A stretch of DNA of 8,228 bases from an uncultured Nannocystaceae bacterium (GTDB lineage: Bacteria > Myxococcota_A > Polyangia > Nannocystales > Nannocystaceae). The stretch spans positions 1 to 8,228 of the forward strand of contig CALKDV010000319.1 in assembly GCA_938084085.1 (NCBI GenBank), read 5' to 3'. Shown piece by piece: positions 1-7,720 of this stretch. Within the stretch, counting starts at the first letter, position 1. The number at the start of each line of letters is the position of its first letter. Made by a program: the position numbers and the translations under genes. The notes beneath the pieces are model-generated. The model worked only from the letters and a program-made list of their open reading frames with translations. It was not told where the DNA came from and made no database searches.

Positions 1-1028
1 GCTGTGCCGGGCAACGCGCCGCAGGTGTCGAGCACCCACCGCTGCAACGTGAGCAGCGCGCTCTTGCTCGCGACATAGCGCGCGCGCGTCCCCCCCTTGA
101 GTTGCGCGTCAATGCGACAAAGGCCCGTGAACGCGACCTCAAGTCGGGCGGCGCTGAAGTTGCGAAGCTGCGTCTCGTATTTGGAGGCGATGAACGGTGG
201 CACGTCCAGCGCACCCGATCCCGACACCGCAGCCGTGTAGAGCATTCGGACGTGGCGGGTCAACAACCCGAGCAGCGAGAACACTTTGTCAGACTCGGAT
301 TCCTTCGAGAACATCGCCGCGAGAAGTTCCAGCGCGCGCCGCTGATCTTGGTGGCCGATGGCGTCCGTCAGCGCGAAGACGTCGACCTCCCGACTGAACT
401 CCACCACGGCCTGTACGTCCACCACGCGGACATCATCGGTGCCCGCGTGGGCCCTCGCCCGCTCCACACCGGAGCGCAACGCCGCCGTCGCGTGCCCCAC
501 ACGCATCACGAGCTCCTCCGCGGCCCCTCGCCCGAGGCGGATGCCCTGGCCGCCCGCGTGGGCAGTAAGCCACGCTACGGCCTCTCGGTCGTTGCCCGGC
601 GCCTTCAACCGCTCGATACGTCCGTGGGGAGACTTGGTAACCGCCTTCACCAAGCGGCTCGTGCTGCGCAGGCCGCCGCTGCTCACCAGCAGCAGCGTCG
701 TCGGTGACGGCGTCTGTACGTAGGCCAAGAGCGCATCCATCGATTTGTCTGCGGGCGACGATTCCTTCACGTGCTTGCCGAAGCTCTCGGGCGCCGTGAG
801 TTCCACCAGCCGCTGCGCCGCCATCATCGGGAGCTGCTGGCAGGCCGCAAGCACGGGCCCGAAACTCTCTGTATAGGCAGCGTCGAAGGTCTCGTGATTG
901 AAGGCCTCCAGTCCCGCTGCGGCGTCCAAAACCTGGGCGCGCGTGGTCGCGATGGCTGCCTCAATGCGCTCGGTGTCGTCCCCCCAAAGCAACACCACGC
1001 GGGGCAAAGCACCCGCCTCAATCGGCAT
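1..1028 (-). CDS. holA: DNA polymerase III subunit delta (HolA), 3' end cut by window edge
   Basis: The reading frame is open from an ATG at 1028 to the left edge (342 codons, no stop), so it is a real gene cut by the window. Delta is the clamp-loader subunit that opens the beta sliding clamp during replication. Seen in the translation: an N-terminal segment LLWGDDTERIEAAI (residues 13-26) matching the family's Y-G-E-D-x-F-x-I-E start; LPMMAAQRLVEL (66-77), the usual L-P-F-F-x-x-x-R-L-V stretch; a strand TLLLVSS (111-117) followed by a basic helix; then REVDVFALTDAIGHQD (213-228), the hallmark start of the collar domain; and FSAARLEVAFTGLCRIDAQLKGG (291-313), its typical C-terminal helix pair, here cited by position with key residues L-x-x-x-D-x-x-L-K-G. 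The E. coli protein is 343 residues, so only a few residues are missing. The start overlaps the end of rlmD by 11 bases, with GGGAG at 1039-1043 as a likely ribosome site, which suggests co-transcription and coupling. Family membership is a motif-based recognition, not a search result. Confidence 0.9.
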   Translation of the reverse strand, partial: MPIEAGALPRVVLLWGDDTERIEAAIATTRAQVLDAAAGLEAFNHETFDAAYTESFGPVLAACQQLPMMAAQRLVELTAPESFGKHVKESSPADKSMDALLAYVQTPSPTTLLLVSSGGLRSTSRLVKAVTKSPHGRIERLKAPGNDREAVAWLTAHAGGQGIRLGRGAAEELVMRVGHATAALRSGVERARAHAGTDDVRVVDVQAVVEFSREVDVFALTDAIGHQDQRRALELLAAMFSKESESDKVFSLLGLLTRHVRMLYTAAVSGSGALDVPPFIASKYETQLRNFSAARLEVAFTGLCRIDAQLKGGTRARYVASKSALLTLQRWVLDTCGALPGT

Positions 1029-2322
1029 GGGGCGCGGGCTCCCGATCGCGATTAAGGACCGCCACGATCTCCACCTCTGCCGTCATCGGCATCATGTCAA
1101 AGATCCGCACATCCACGGCGCGAAATCCCTCGGAGAGCAGCACCTCAAGGTCTCGCGCGAGGGTGGCCGGGTCACAGGAGACATACACCACCCGCGTCCG
1201 CGTGATCTTGGCGACGATCTTGCTGGCCTCTTTGCCGAGCCCCGCGCGCGGGGGGTCCACCACCACCACGTCGAATTTGCGGCCCTGTCGCGCGTAGCGC
1301 TGCAGCTCGGTCTGGCTTGCCCCTCGCCGCGCTCGAACCTTCAAGTCCGTGGCCTGGATCATCTCGCGCAAACGGCCGATGGCCTCGCGATCGTCGTCCA
1401 CCGCCCACACGCCTGCGGCCCCCTCGGCGAGGGCTCGGGTAAGGTTGCCCCCCCCACAAAACAATTCGAGCACCTTGTGCCCCTCGGAGGCGGTGGCCTT
1501 GGCAACGTGCTGGACCAACGCCTCGTTTTGCTCCGCTTGGGCCTGCGCAAAGACAAAGGGCGTCGCCGCGATCGGCAGACGTCCACCGTCTCCATCGATG
1601 GCGAGGGCTGCCACGCCGGCTGTCGCGCGGCTCCGTCCACCGCGGAGGGTGATCCCCACGAGCACATCGTCGAGCAGGTCCTCCGCCGCCGCCATGCGCA
1701 CGCTGCTTGGAGCCACACCGCCGAGTCCGAGCACGACGCGCGTTCCATCGGTCAGTCCATGGACCTCGCCCTTCTCCGGGAGCACCTCCACGATCTCTCG
1801 CAGCTTTTGAAACGCGGCATCGAGCACCGGGTGCAAGACCAGGCATCGGTCCACATCAACCACGCTTCGCGAGCGCGCACCGAAAAAGCCCAATGAGATC
1901 TTCCCATCTTGAACTTCGTAATGCAGCCGAGCGCGGCGACGATATCCCGCGTGCGCGGGGCTGGGGATCACGCGTTTCACCTCCACCGGGAGCCGACGAA
2001 GCTGGCCCCGCACGATCTCCGCCTTGTGCTCCGCCTGGTGCTCGGGATCGATATGTTGCCACTGGCACCCTCCACACCCTTCGGCGTGCGGACACGGCGG
2101 CTCCACTCGCTCTGCGGCGGGCTCGACCACCTCGACCACGCGACCCCGTCGGCGCTTCGCGTTGGCGTCGAGCGCCTCCACACGAACCAGCTCCCCAGGG
2201 ATCGCCCCCTCCACGAACCACGTCTCCCGCGTCTCCGCTTGTTCGGGATGGGCGATGGCATCCCCTCCGTGGGCGAGGGCCCGCACGCGCAATTCAACGA
2301 GGTCAGTCACGTCGCGGACCAT
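1018..2322 (-). CDS. rlmD: 23S rRNA (uracil-C5)-methyltransferase, RlmD/RumA type
   Basis: This is a 434-residue SAM-dependent RNA m5U methyltransferase; E. coli RlmD modifies U1939 of 23S rRNA. Seen: an N-terminal TRAM-like RNA-binding domain (about residues 6-68); an iron-sulfur cysteine set Cys77, Cys83, Cys86 (CPHAEGCGGCQ) and Cys160 (VDVDRC); FAQAQ (258-262) at the place of the family's F-x-Q-x-N motif; SAM motif I VLELFCGGGNLT (284-295); DPPRAG (356-361); the catalytic-cysteine motif VYVSCDPATLARDL with Cys383; and a C-terminal TAEVE with Glu418 in the general-base position. TRAM plus an Fe-S cluster fits RlmD better than TrmA (no cluster) or RlmC (no TRAM). The exact target uridine, possibly two sites as in RlmCD enzymes, cannot be read from sequence. 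The ATG at 2322 has no strong Shine-Dalgarno; a GTG at codon 5 is an alternative. The gene is first of a pair with holA and divergent from the barrel-protein gene. Confidence 0.9.
   Translation of the reverse strand: MVRDVTDLVELRVRALAHGGDAIAHPEQAETRETWFVEGAIPGELVRVEALDANAKRRRGRVVEVVEPAAERVEPPCPHAEGCGGCQWQHIDPEHQAEHKAEIVRGQLRRLPVEVKRVIPSPAHAGYRRRARLHYEVQDGKISLGFFGARSRSVVDVDRCLVLHPVLDAAFQKLREIVEVLPEKGEVHGLTDGTRVVLGLGGVAPSSVRMAAAEDLLDDVLVGITLRGGRSRATAGVAALAIDGDGGRLPIAATPFVFAQAQAEQNEALVQHVAKATASEGHKVLELFCGGGNLTRALAEGAAGVWAVDDDREAIGRLREMIQATDLKVRARRGASQTELQRYARQGRKFDVVVVDPPRAGLGKEASKIVAKITRTRVVYVSCDPATLARDLEVLLSEGFRAVDVRIFDMMPMTAEVEIVAVLNRDREPAPHAD
1039..1043 (-). promoter_or_regulatory. Probable ribosome binding site of holA
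   Basis: GGGAG on the minus strand lies 10 bases before the ATG at 1028, inside the last codons of rlmD. It supports this start, which also fits the family's N-terminus. The spacing is slightly long, so termination-reinitiation from rlmD (11-base overlap) may contribute. Confidence 0.5.
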
Positions 2323-2348
2323 ACCACTTGCGGGCTATCCTCGGGCGC
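2323..2348. promoter_or_regulatory. 26-base divergent gap between rlmD and the barrel-protein gene
   Basis: This is the only divergent junction in the window, so promoters for both directions must lie here or inside the two coding regions. I see no convincing -35/-10 pair on either strand. The gap is too short for two complete promoters, so at least one must sit inside the neighbouring gene. The call rests on gene layout, not on a motif. Confidence 0.3.
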
Positions 2349-3107
2349 ATGTGGTCACTGCTCCTCGTCGTCACCCTCGCTCAGGCCTCATCGCCCTTGG
2401 TGACCCCCGCAGAGGCGGTCGTCGCAGGCGCCCCCGAGCCTCGCGCATCTCCACCGTCGCTCCCCCTCCCCCGAGTCTCGCAGCCCCCCACCACGGGCCG
2501 CTCCCCGACTCCCGAGCGTGCAAAAGACCGAGCACCCATCACCGGCCACCTCGCCGTGGCCTACGAGGGCCGCACGTGGAGCAAGCAGCTCCGATGGCTC
2601 AGCAGCGTCCAGATCGCGGGGGGCATCGAGACGGGCAGCGGGCTGACCATGAATCTCACTGTCGCCCCCACCTCTCCCTTTTTCACCACCTTGCAGCACC
2701 GTGACTCAAGCACAACGGTCGGCGCCCGGCTCCATCAACTCCCGGCGACCGCCGAGCTTGGCTACCTCCACCGATTCACCCGAATGGGACTGGAGGCCGT
2801 CGCCGCAGGAGGCGTGGTCGTCCAACACCTCAGCACGACCACAATCCCCTTCGACGCCGACGGGAGCGCCCCTCTCCGCGTCCAGGGGGAATGGTACAGC
2901 GACGGGATTTTAGGCGCGCACGCCGGCCTCAGGCTCTTCATCACGCCACACTTGGCCCTGCGCCTCCGCGCCGGCGTGGAGTTCCTCGTGCGGGGCGTTA
3001 ACCCGGTCGTCCAGTTCGTCGACGGCGGCCAAACCACGGTCGCGGCGGTCGCCGAACCGGAGCGAGTGCGCGGCGTGGTGAGCCTAGGCTTCTCCTTTCG
3101 TCCCTGA
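2349..3107 (+). CDS. Predicted secreted outer-membrane beta-barrel protein, function unknown
   Basis: This 252-residue protein belongs to no family I can name. Seen: a hydrophobic N-terminus MWSLLLVVTLAQA, a likely signal peptide with cleavage after A13; a proline-rich stretch (13 Pro between residues 16 and 63) likely to be a disordered periplasmic linker; then from about residue 66 alternating hydrophobic/polar strands with small turns (for example GHLAVAYEG at 66-74, ATAELGYLHRF at 133-143, LGAHAGLRLF at 188-197, LALRLRAGVEFLV at 202-214), ending in VRGVVSLGFSFRP. Alternating strands rich in Gly and aromatics with a near-terminal Phe are typical of small outer-membrane barrels. The frame is open far upstream, antisense to rlmD, but the signal peptide fixes the start near here. 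An in-frame TTG at 2328 would add MRAILGR and give the basic n-region that the ATG form lacks, so it is a real alternative. No clear ribosome site precedes either start. It is the only plus-strand gene, divergent from rlmD and convergent with an acyl-CoA dehydrogenase. Confidence 0.75.
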   Translation: MWSLLLVVTLAQASSPLVTPAEAVVAGAPEPRASPPSLPLPRVSQPPTTGRSPTPERAKDRAPITGHLAVAYEGRTWSKQLRWLSSVQIAGGIETGSGLTMNLTVAPTSPFFTTLQHRDSSTTVGARLHQLPATAELGYLHRFTRMGLEAVAAGGVVVQHLSTTTIPFDADGSAPLRVQGEWYSDGILGAHAGLRLFITPHLALRLRAGVEFLVRGVNPVVQFVDGGQTTVAAVAEPERVRGVVSLGFSFRP

Positions 3108-3116
3108 GCGCCTCAC

Positions 3117-4277
3117 TCAAGAGCGGTCGCCAAAGCGACGGGCGATGTCCCGAGAGATCACGATGCGCTGGATTTGCGACGTCCCCTCGTAGATGGACGT
3201 GACCCGTATATCCCGGAGCGCGCGCTCCACCGGGTACTCCCGGGTGTAGCCGTACCCGCCCAACACCTGCAGTGAACGATTGCAGATATCAAATCCCCGC
3301 TCGCTCGCATACAGCTTCGCCATGGAGGCCTCCCGCGTAAAGGGCTTGCCCTGGTCTTTGAGCCACGCCGCGTTGAGCGTCATCAACTGCATGGCGTCGA
3401 GCTCCGTTGCGTTGTCGGCGAGCATCCATTGGATCGCCTGGTAGTTCATGATGGGGGCGCCGAATTGGGTCCGCTCTTGCGCGTAGTCCAAGGCAAATTC
3501 GTGGGCGCCGCGGGCCACGCCAGAGGCCAGTGAGGCGATGCCGATCCTCCCACCATCGAGCGCCATCATCGCGATGCGAAACCCCTCGCCTTCCTTGCCC
3601 AACAGACCGTCCTCGCCCACCTCCACCTCGTGGAGCTCGAGGGGGGTCGTGGTGCTGCCGTGTTGGCCCATCTTCTCCTCAGGCTTGCCTCGGACGAGTC
3701 CGGGCGCGTCGCCAGAGACGAGGAATGCCGACAAGCCCCGCGCCCCGGGTGCGTCGGAGGTGCGGGCCCACACGACGAACAAGCCCGCGTGGGTGCCGGA
3801 AGTGATCCAAAGCTTGTTGCCGGTGATGCACCACCCCTTGTCGGTGCGGATGGCCTTGGTGAGCATGCGGCTCGGATCGCTGCCGGCGCCCGCCTCCGAG
3901 AGCGCGAAGCCCCCCACCACGTATTCGCCAGAGCACAGGCGGGTCACGTGGGACTCGCGTTGCGCCTCGGTCCCGAACGCGCAGATGACCTCAGCGACCA
4001 TGTTCGACACGGTCATCGCCACCGTGGTCGCGGCGCAGGTCCGCGCCAACTCCATCACGCTCAGGGCGTACGACACCGCCCCCGCCTCCACGCCACCGTA
4101 GGCCTCGGGCACGTTGATCCCCAGCAGGCCCAGGTCCGCCGCCTGCCGAAGGCTGTCTTCCGGGAACCCGCCTTCGTGGTCGAGGGCGGTCGCCCTCGGC
4201 GCCAAAATTCTGTCCGCGTACTGACGCGCGCCCTCGCGCATCATCTCTTGCGTTTCGCTCGGCTGAAACTCGAACAT
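3117..4277 (-). CDS. Acyl-CoA dehydrogenase (short-chain type), second copy
   Basis: This 386-residue, full-length cytosolic FAD enzyme makes the trans-2-enoyl-CoA from an acyl-CoA and passes electrons to ETF. Seen: an N-terminal helical domain (1-120) with VPEAYGG (56-62); the FAD-binding strand motif ALSEAGAGSD (125-134); WITSG (157-161); RTQFG (269-273); GGYGYTREYPVER (340-352); and IYEGTSQIQR (362-371), whose Glu364 is at the catalytic-base position of short-chain and butyryl-CoA dehydrogenases. The substrate is probably a short or branched short acyl-CoA but cannot be fixed from sequence. It is a clear paralogue of the dehydrogenase at 4870-6012, sharing MAKL-x-ASE, EYPVER and YEGTS-x-IQR blocks, yet differs through much of the substrate-facing middle. 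It starts 12 bases after the lipoprotein stop with no good Shine-Dalgarno, so it probably depends on coupling. It is the last gene of the block; its stop is 9 bases from that of the convergent barrel gene, leaving no room for a terminator. Confidence 0.93.
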   Translation of the reverse strand: MFEFQPSETQEMMREGARQYADRILAPRATALDHEGGFPEDSLRQAADLGLLGINVPEAYGGVEAGAVSYALSVMELARTCAATTVAMTVSNMVAEVICAFGTEAQRESHVTRLCSGEYVVGGFALSEAGAGSDPSRMLTKAIRTDKGWCITGNKLWITSGTHAGLFVVWARTSDAPGARGLSAFLVSGDAPGLVRGKPEEKMGQHGSTTTPLELHEVEVGEDGLLGKEGEGFRIAMMALDGGRIGIASLASGVARGAHEFALDYAQERTQFGAPIMNYQAIQWMLADNATELDAMQLMTLNAAWLKDQGKPFTREASMAKLYASERGFDICNRSLQVLGGYGYTREYPVERALRDIRVTSIYEGTSQIQRIVISRDIARRFGDRS

Positions 4278-4282
4278 CTCAG

Positions 4283-4294
4283 GGTAGGACTACC
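4283..4294. repeat. Short inverted repeat over the lipoprotein stop codon
   Basis: GGTAG and CTACC form a perfect 5-base inverted repeat separated by two bases. It covers the TAG stop of the lipoprotein gene and part of the 12-base gap before the acyl-CoA dehydrogenase start. The stem is short, the loop tight and there is no T-tract, so it is not a terminator. It may be chance. Confidence 0.3.
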
Positions 4295-4817
4295 AGGCTT
4301 CGCCCATTCGTCCAATGTGCGTGTGCACATATCGCACCTCTGGCGGCGGATCGAACTCCCAATCCGCCACTTTTCCCTGCACACACGGCTCAAACTCCTC
4401 GGCGTCGCGCGCGGCGGCGCCATCGGCGACCCTGCGCTCCTTGATGTCCACATCAAAGATCCGCACATCGGCCACGGTCCCGGAGGTCTCAATGGCCATC
4501 TCGATGGTGAAGGTCCCCGCGACCCAGCGATTCTCAAGCCTGGACATTTCCTCCTCCAAGCAGTGCTCAAAATCCGTGATGTACACCTCGGAGATTGTCT
4601 GCTCGATGCTCGCGAGAGTCGCCGGCGCAATCCCCGTCCCAACGTCTTCGTACGTTTGCTGACCGTCGACCGTCTGGATGTCTTGCGAGTAATGATCTTG
4701 CTGCTCGAACTGGGAGTAGAGCTCGTTGTTCGTGTGCTCGGTCGTGTCGACGGTTTTACATCCGGCAAGGGCCACGACCCCGCCCACTAAAATCCACTGC
4801 GCTGTGCGTACGTTCAT
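4290..4817 (-). CDS. Lipoprotein with AgmX/PglI-like C-terminal domain
   Basis: This 175-residue protein carries a lipoprotein signal: MNVR basic start, hydrophobic stretch 8-18, and lipobox LAGC with Cys20 as the lipidation site. The +2 residue is Lys, so no Asp retention signal is seen and outer-membrane sorting is plausible. Residues 22-60 are hydrophilic and rich in Gln, Asp, Glu and Thr, probably a flexible linker. Residues about 70-162 resemble the AgmX/PglI C-terminal domain found in many Myxococcota envelope and gliding-related proteins: a helix with FEHCLEEEM (Cys86), a strand pair GTFTIEMAIETSGTVADVRI (101-120) and FEPCVQGKVADWEFDPP (142-158, Cys145). The two conserved cysteines could form a disulfide. 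The frame is open up to 5000, but the signal peptide and AAGGGA at 4824-4829 fix the start at 4817. Its place between two acyl-CoA dehydrogenase genes on the same strand implies co-transcription. No enzymatic role can be inferred; the domain call is by pattern memory. Confidence 0.8.
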   Translation of the reverse strand: MNVRTAQWILVGGVVALAGCKTVDTTEHTNNELYSQFEQQDHYSQDIQTVDGQQTYEDVGTGIAPATLASIEQTISEVYITDFEHCLEEEMSRLENRWVAGTFTIEMAIETSGTVADVRIFDVDIKERRVADGAAARDAEEFEPCVQGKVADWEFDPPPEVRYVHTHIGRMGEAW

Positions 4818-4823
4818 GATGAT

Positions 4824-4829
4824 TCCCTT
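4824..4829 (-). promoter_or_regulatory. Ribosome binding site of the lipoprotein gene
   Basis: AAGGGA on the minus strand lies six bases before the ATG at 4817. It favours this start over in-frame upstream codons, which would fall inside the preceding dehydrogenase gene and would bury the lipoprotein signal. Confidence 0.6.
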
Positions 4830-4858
4830 GGCCTGCCCCAAGTCTATCATCCTTCGCC

Positions 4859-4869
4859 AGCGGCGTCCG

Positions 4870-4876
<7 letters not shown>
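4859..4876. repeat. Overlapping palindromes at the dehydrogenase stop codon
   Basis: Two nested symmetries share bases here. AGCGG-CGT-CCGCT (4859-4871) is an inverted repeat with a three-base loop. CCGCTAGCGG (4867-4876) is a perfect 10-base palindrome centred on the TAG stop of the dehydrogenase gene. AGCGGCG also occurs twice as a direct repeat 13 bases apart. No T-run follows on the minus strand, so it does not look like an intrinsic terminator; a weak mRNA hairpin or chance in GC-rich DNA are the options. Confidence 0.3.
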
Positions 4877-6012
<1,136 letters not shown>

Positions 6013-6019
6013 GATGTCG

Positions 6020-6024
6020 TCCTC
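6020..6024 (-). promoter_or_regulatory. Ribosome binding site deciding the GTG start of the dehydrogenase
   Basis: GAGGA on the minus strand is seven bases from the GTG at 6012, a good spacing. There is no nearby ATG in frame and the resulting N-terminus MEFQLT matches the family, so GTG initiation is well supported. Confidence 0.65.
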
Positions 6025-6036
6025 GTCTTCTTTGGA

Positions 6037-6828
6037 TCAGGCGTTTTTGAAATCGGGGCTGCGCTTGTCGATGAACGCGCGCATCCCCTCGGTTTGGTCG
6101 TCGGTGTTGAACAAGGAGGCGAAGCCCTCAACCTCCAACTGGTTCGCGGCTTCAAGCGGCCTCTCCGCCCCTTCGTGCATCACCCGCTTCACCTTCGCGA
6201 TGGCGCGCGGCCCCATGGTCGCGATGGTCTCCATGGTCGTCACGGCCGCCGACATCAAGTCCTCAGGCGCGAGGACCTTGTTCACGAGCCCGAGCTCGAG
6301 GGCACGCTCCGCGCGAATCATCTCCCCCGTCATGCACAACTCCATCGCCCGGGCCAGACCCACGCGGCGGAGCAGGCGCTGCGATCCGCCGAACCCGGGG
6401 ATGACGCCAAGCTTCACCTCGGGCTGTCCAAATCGCGCCTTGGCGGACGCGTAGATAAAATCGCAAGCGAGCGCGAGTTCACAACCCCCGCCGAGCGCGA
6501 AGCCTTGCACCGCTGCCATCACCGGCACGGGCAAGTTCGCGATGAGGTCGCCCACAGCGTGCCCGGCGCTCGCGAAGGTCATCGCGTCGTCCTCGCTCAT
6601 GTTCGCCATGGCCGCGATGTCGGCGCCAGCGACAAAGGCTTTCTCGCCTGCGCCACACAACACCACCCCGCGAACGTCGCCGGGGTGGGCACCTTGCAAC
6701 TCCGAGAAGGCCTCATAAAGCTCCGAGACCACCGTGGGGTTCAAGGCGTTGAGCACCTCGGGTCGATTGACAGTGAGAATGCGGATCGGGCCGCGATCCT
6801 CGATGAGCAGCGTCTTAAACTCTTTCAT
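6037..6828 (-). CDS. Enoyl-CoA hydratase (crotonase)
   Basis: This 263-residue crotonase-fold enzyme hydrates trans-2-enoyl-CoA to (S)-3-hydroxyacyl-CoA, the second step of beta-oxidation, in the cytosol. Seen: NRPEVLNALN (21-30); the first oxyanion-hole loop AFVAGADI (64-71); the second, GFALGGGCELALACD (109-123); and FGQPEVKLGVIPGFGG (133-148). Both catalytic glutamates of true hydratases are present, Glu117 and Glu137 (equivalent to Glu144 and Glu164 of the rat enzyme), which argues against an isomerase-only or other crotonase-superfamily function. The C-terminus with LFNTDDQTEGMRAFIDKR and PDFKN is typical of short-chain crotonases. The frame is open to 6885, but that would overlap the preceding gene; the ATG at 6828 matches the family start and follows the upstream stop by five bases. 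No good Shine-Dalgarno is seen, so translation is probably coupled to the upstream gene. Confidence 0.94.
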   Translation of the reverse strand: MKEFKTLLIEDRGPIRILTVNRPEVLNALNPTVVSELYEAFSELQGAHPGDVRGVVLCGAGEKAFVAGADIAAMANMSEDDAMTFASAGHAVGDLIANLPVPVMAAVQGFALGGGCELALACDFIYASAKARFGQPEVKLGVIPGFGGSQRLLRRVGLARAMELCMTGEMIRAERALELGLVNKVLAPEDLMSAAVTTMETIATMGPRAIAKVKRVMHEGAERPLEAANQLEVEGFASLFNTDDQTEGMRAFIDKRSPDFKNA

Positions 6829-6833
6829 GGGGC

Positions 6834-7694
6834 TTATTTCTTGCTGTAGTCGTAAAAGCCACGCCCCGTCTTGCGGCCGTGCCATCCGGCGGCGACGTGC
6901 ATGCGGAGGTTGTTGGCCGCGCGATATTTGTCGTCCCCGAGCTCGCGATGCAGCACATCCGCGATCGCAAGGCAGGTGTCGAGACCGATAAGATCCGCGA
7001 GTTCAAGCGGACCCATGGGATGGTTGAGCCCGAGCTTGGCGCCGGTGTCGATGTCCTCGGCCGTCCCGAGCCCCTCTTGGAGCGCGAAGCAAGCCTCGTT
7101 GATCAGCGGGATCAAGATGCGGTTGACGAGGAAACCTGGGCAGTCCTTGGAGGTGATGACCGTTTTGCCCATCTCCACCGCGAGCGCCCGCGTGGCCTCG
7201 TAGGCGGCGTCATCAGTCTGCAGCCCGCGGATAAGCTCCACGAGCTTCATGACCGGCACCGGGTTCATGAAGTGCATGCCCATCACAAGTTCGGGCCGTG
7301 AGGTCTCCGCCGCGAGCAGCGTGATCGAGATGCTCGAGGTGTTCGACGCGAGGATCTTGCCCGCGGGCAACGCCTCGTCCATCGCCCGAAACAGCTTCTT
7401 TTTCAGGTCGATGTTCTCGGTGGCAGCCTCCACCGCGAAGTCGGCCTTCGCGAAGTCCGCCACGCTCGCCACCGGCGTGATGCGCTCCATGATGGCGTCC
7501 GCGTCGGCCTGGCTGGCCTTGCCCTTGTCCACCCGACGCTGCAGGCTCTTCCCTATCTTGGACTTCCCCGCCGTGGCGCGGTCAAGATCAACGTCCGCGA
7601 GCAACACGTGGTAGCCCGTGGCCGCGGCGACCTGGGCGATTCCTCCGCCCATCTGCCCTGCGCCCAATACTCCGATGACTTTAATTTCGCTCAT
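6834..7694 (-). CDS. hbd: 3-hydroxybutyryl-CoA dehydrogenase
   Basis: This 286-residue single-domain-pair 3-hydroxyacyl-CoA dehydrogenase interconverts 3-hydroxybutyryl-CoA and acetoacetyl-CoA with NAD(P). Seen: an N-terminal Rossmann fold with GVLGAGQMGGGIA (8-20) and acidic Asp at the end of strand 2 (LLADVD, 31-36), favouring NAD; SNTSSISI (117-124); MHFMNPVPVMKLVE (140-153); PGFLVNR (186-192); and the C-terminal LGLNHPMGPLELADLIGLD (221-239) and GRGFYDY (277-283). Ser120, His141, Glu153 and Asn191 match the spacing of the catalytic Ser137, His158, Glu170 and Asn208 of the human enzyme. The length matches the 280-290 residues of the clostridial Hbd/PaaH type and not the large multifunctional FadB/FadJ. 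Its start has GGAG five bases upstream. It lies 26 bases after the thiolase gene and five before the hydratase gene, as in C4 pathway operons. Confidence 0.95.
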   Translation of the reverse strand: MSEIKVIGVLGAGQMGGGIAQVAAATGYHVLLADVDLDRATAGKSKIGKSLQRRVDKGKASQADADAIMERITPVASVADFAKADFAVEAATENIDLKKKLFRAMDEALPAGKILASNTSSISITLLAAETSRPELVMGMHFMNPVPVMKLVELIRGLQTDDAAYEATRALAVEMGKTVITSKDCPGFLVNRILIPLINEACFALQEGLGTAEDIDTGAKLGLNHPMGPLELADLIGLDTCLAIADVLHRELGDDKYRAANNLRMHVAAGWHGRKTGRGFYDYSKK

Positions 7695-7697
7695 GCT

Positions 7698-7703
7698 CTC
7701 TCC
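7698..7703 (-). promoter_or_regulatory. Ribosome binding site of the 3-hydroxybutyryl-CoA dehydrogenase gene
   Basis: GGAGAG on the minus strand, with GGAG ending five bases before the ATG at 7694, is one of the clearest Shine-Dalgarno sequences in the window. It lies in the 26-base gap after the thiolase stop. Confidence 0.65.
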
Positions 7704-7720
7704 GTGTTGCTGCCGCAGGA

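Noticed and set aside
102..707. A 201-codon plus-strand open frame in the first kilobase
   Set aside because: It is codon-aligned antisense to holA, whose minus-strand translation carries clear delta-subunit motifs across the whole stretch.
898..1896. A 332-codon plus-strand open frame opposite rlmD
   Set aside because: Codon-aligned antisense of rlmD with low-complexity His/Arg-rich product; no start signal or family motif.
1707..2348. Upstream extension of the barrel-protein gene to 1707
   Set aside because: It would lie antisense over rlmD and put over 200 Arg/Pro-rich residues ahead of a clear signal peptide.
3630..4790. A 386-codon plus-strand open frame opposite the second dehydrogenase and lipoprotein genes
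   Set aside because: Same codon-aligned antisense artefact; the two minus-strand genes happen to be in the same frame.
6829..6885. Extension of the enoyl-CoA hydratase gene to 6885
   Set aside because: It would overlap the end of the 3-hydroxybutyryl-CoA dehydrogenase gene, and the extra residues do not resemble the crotonase N-terminus.
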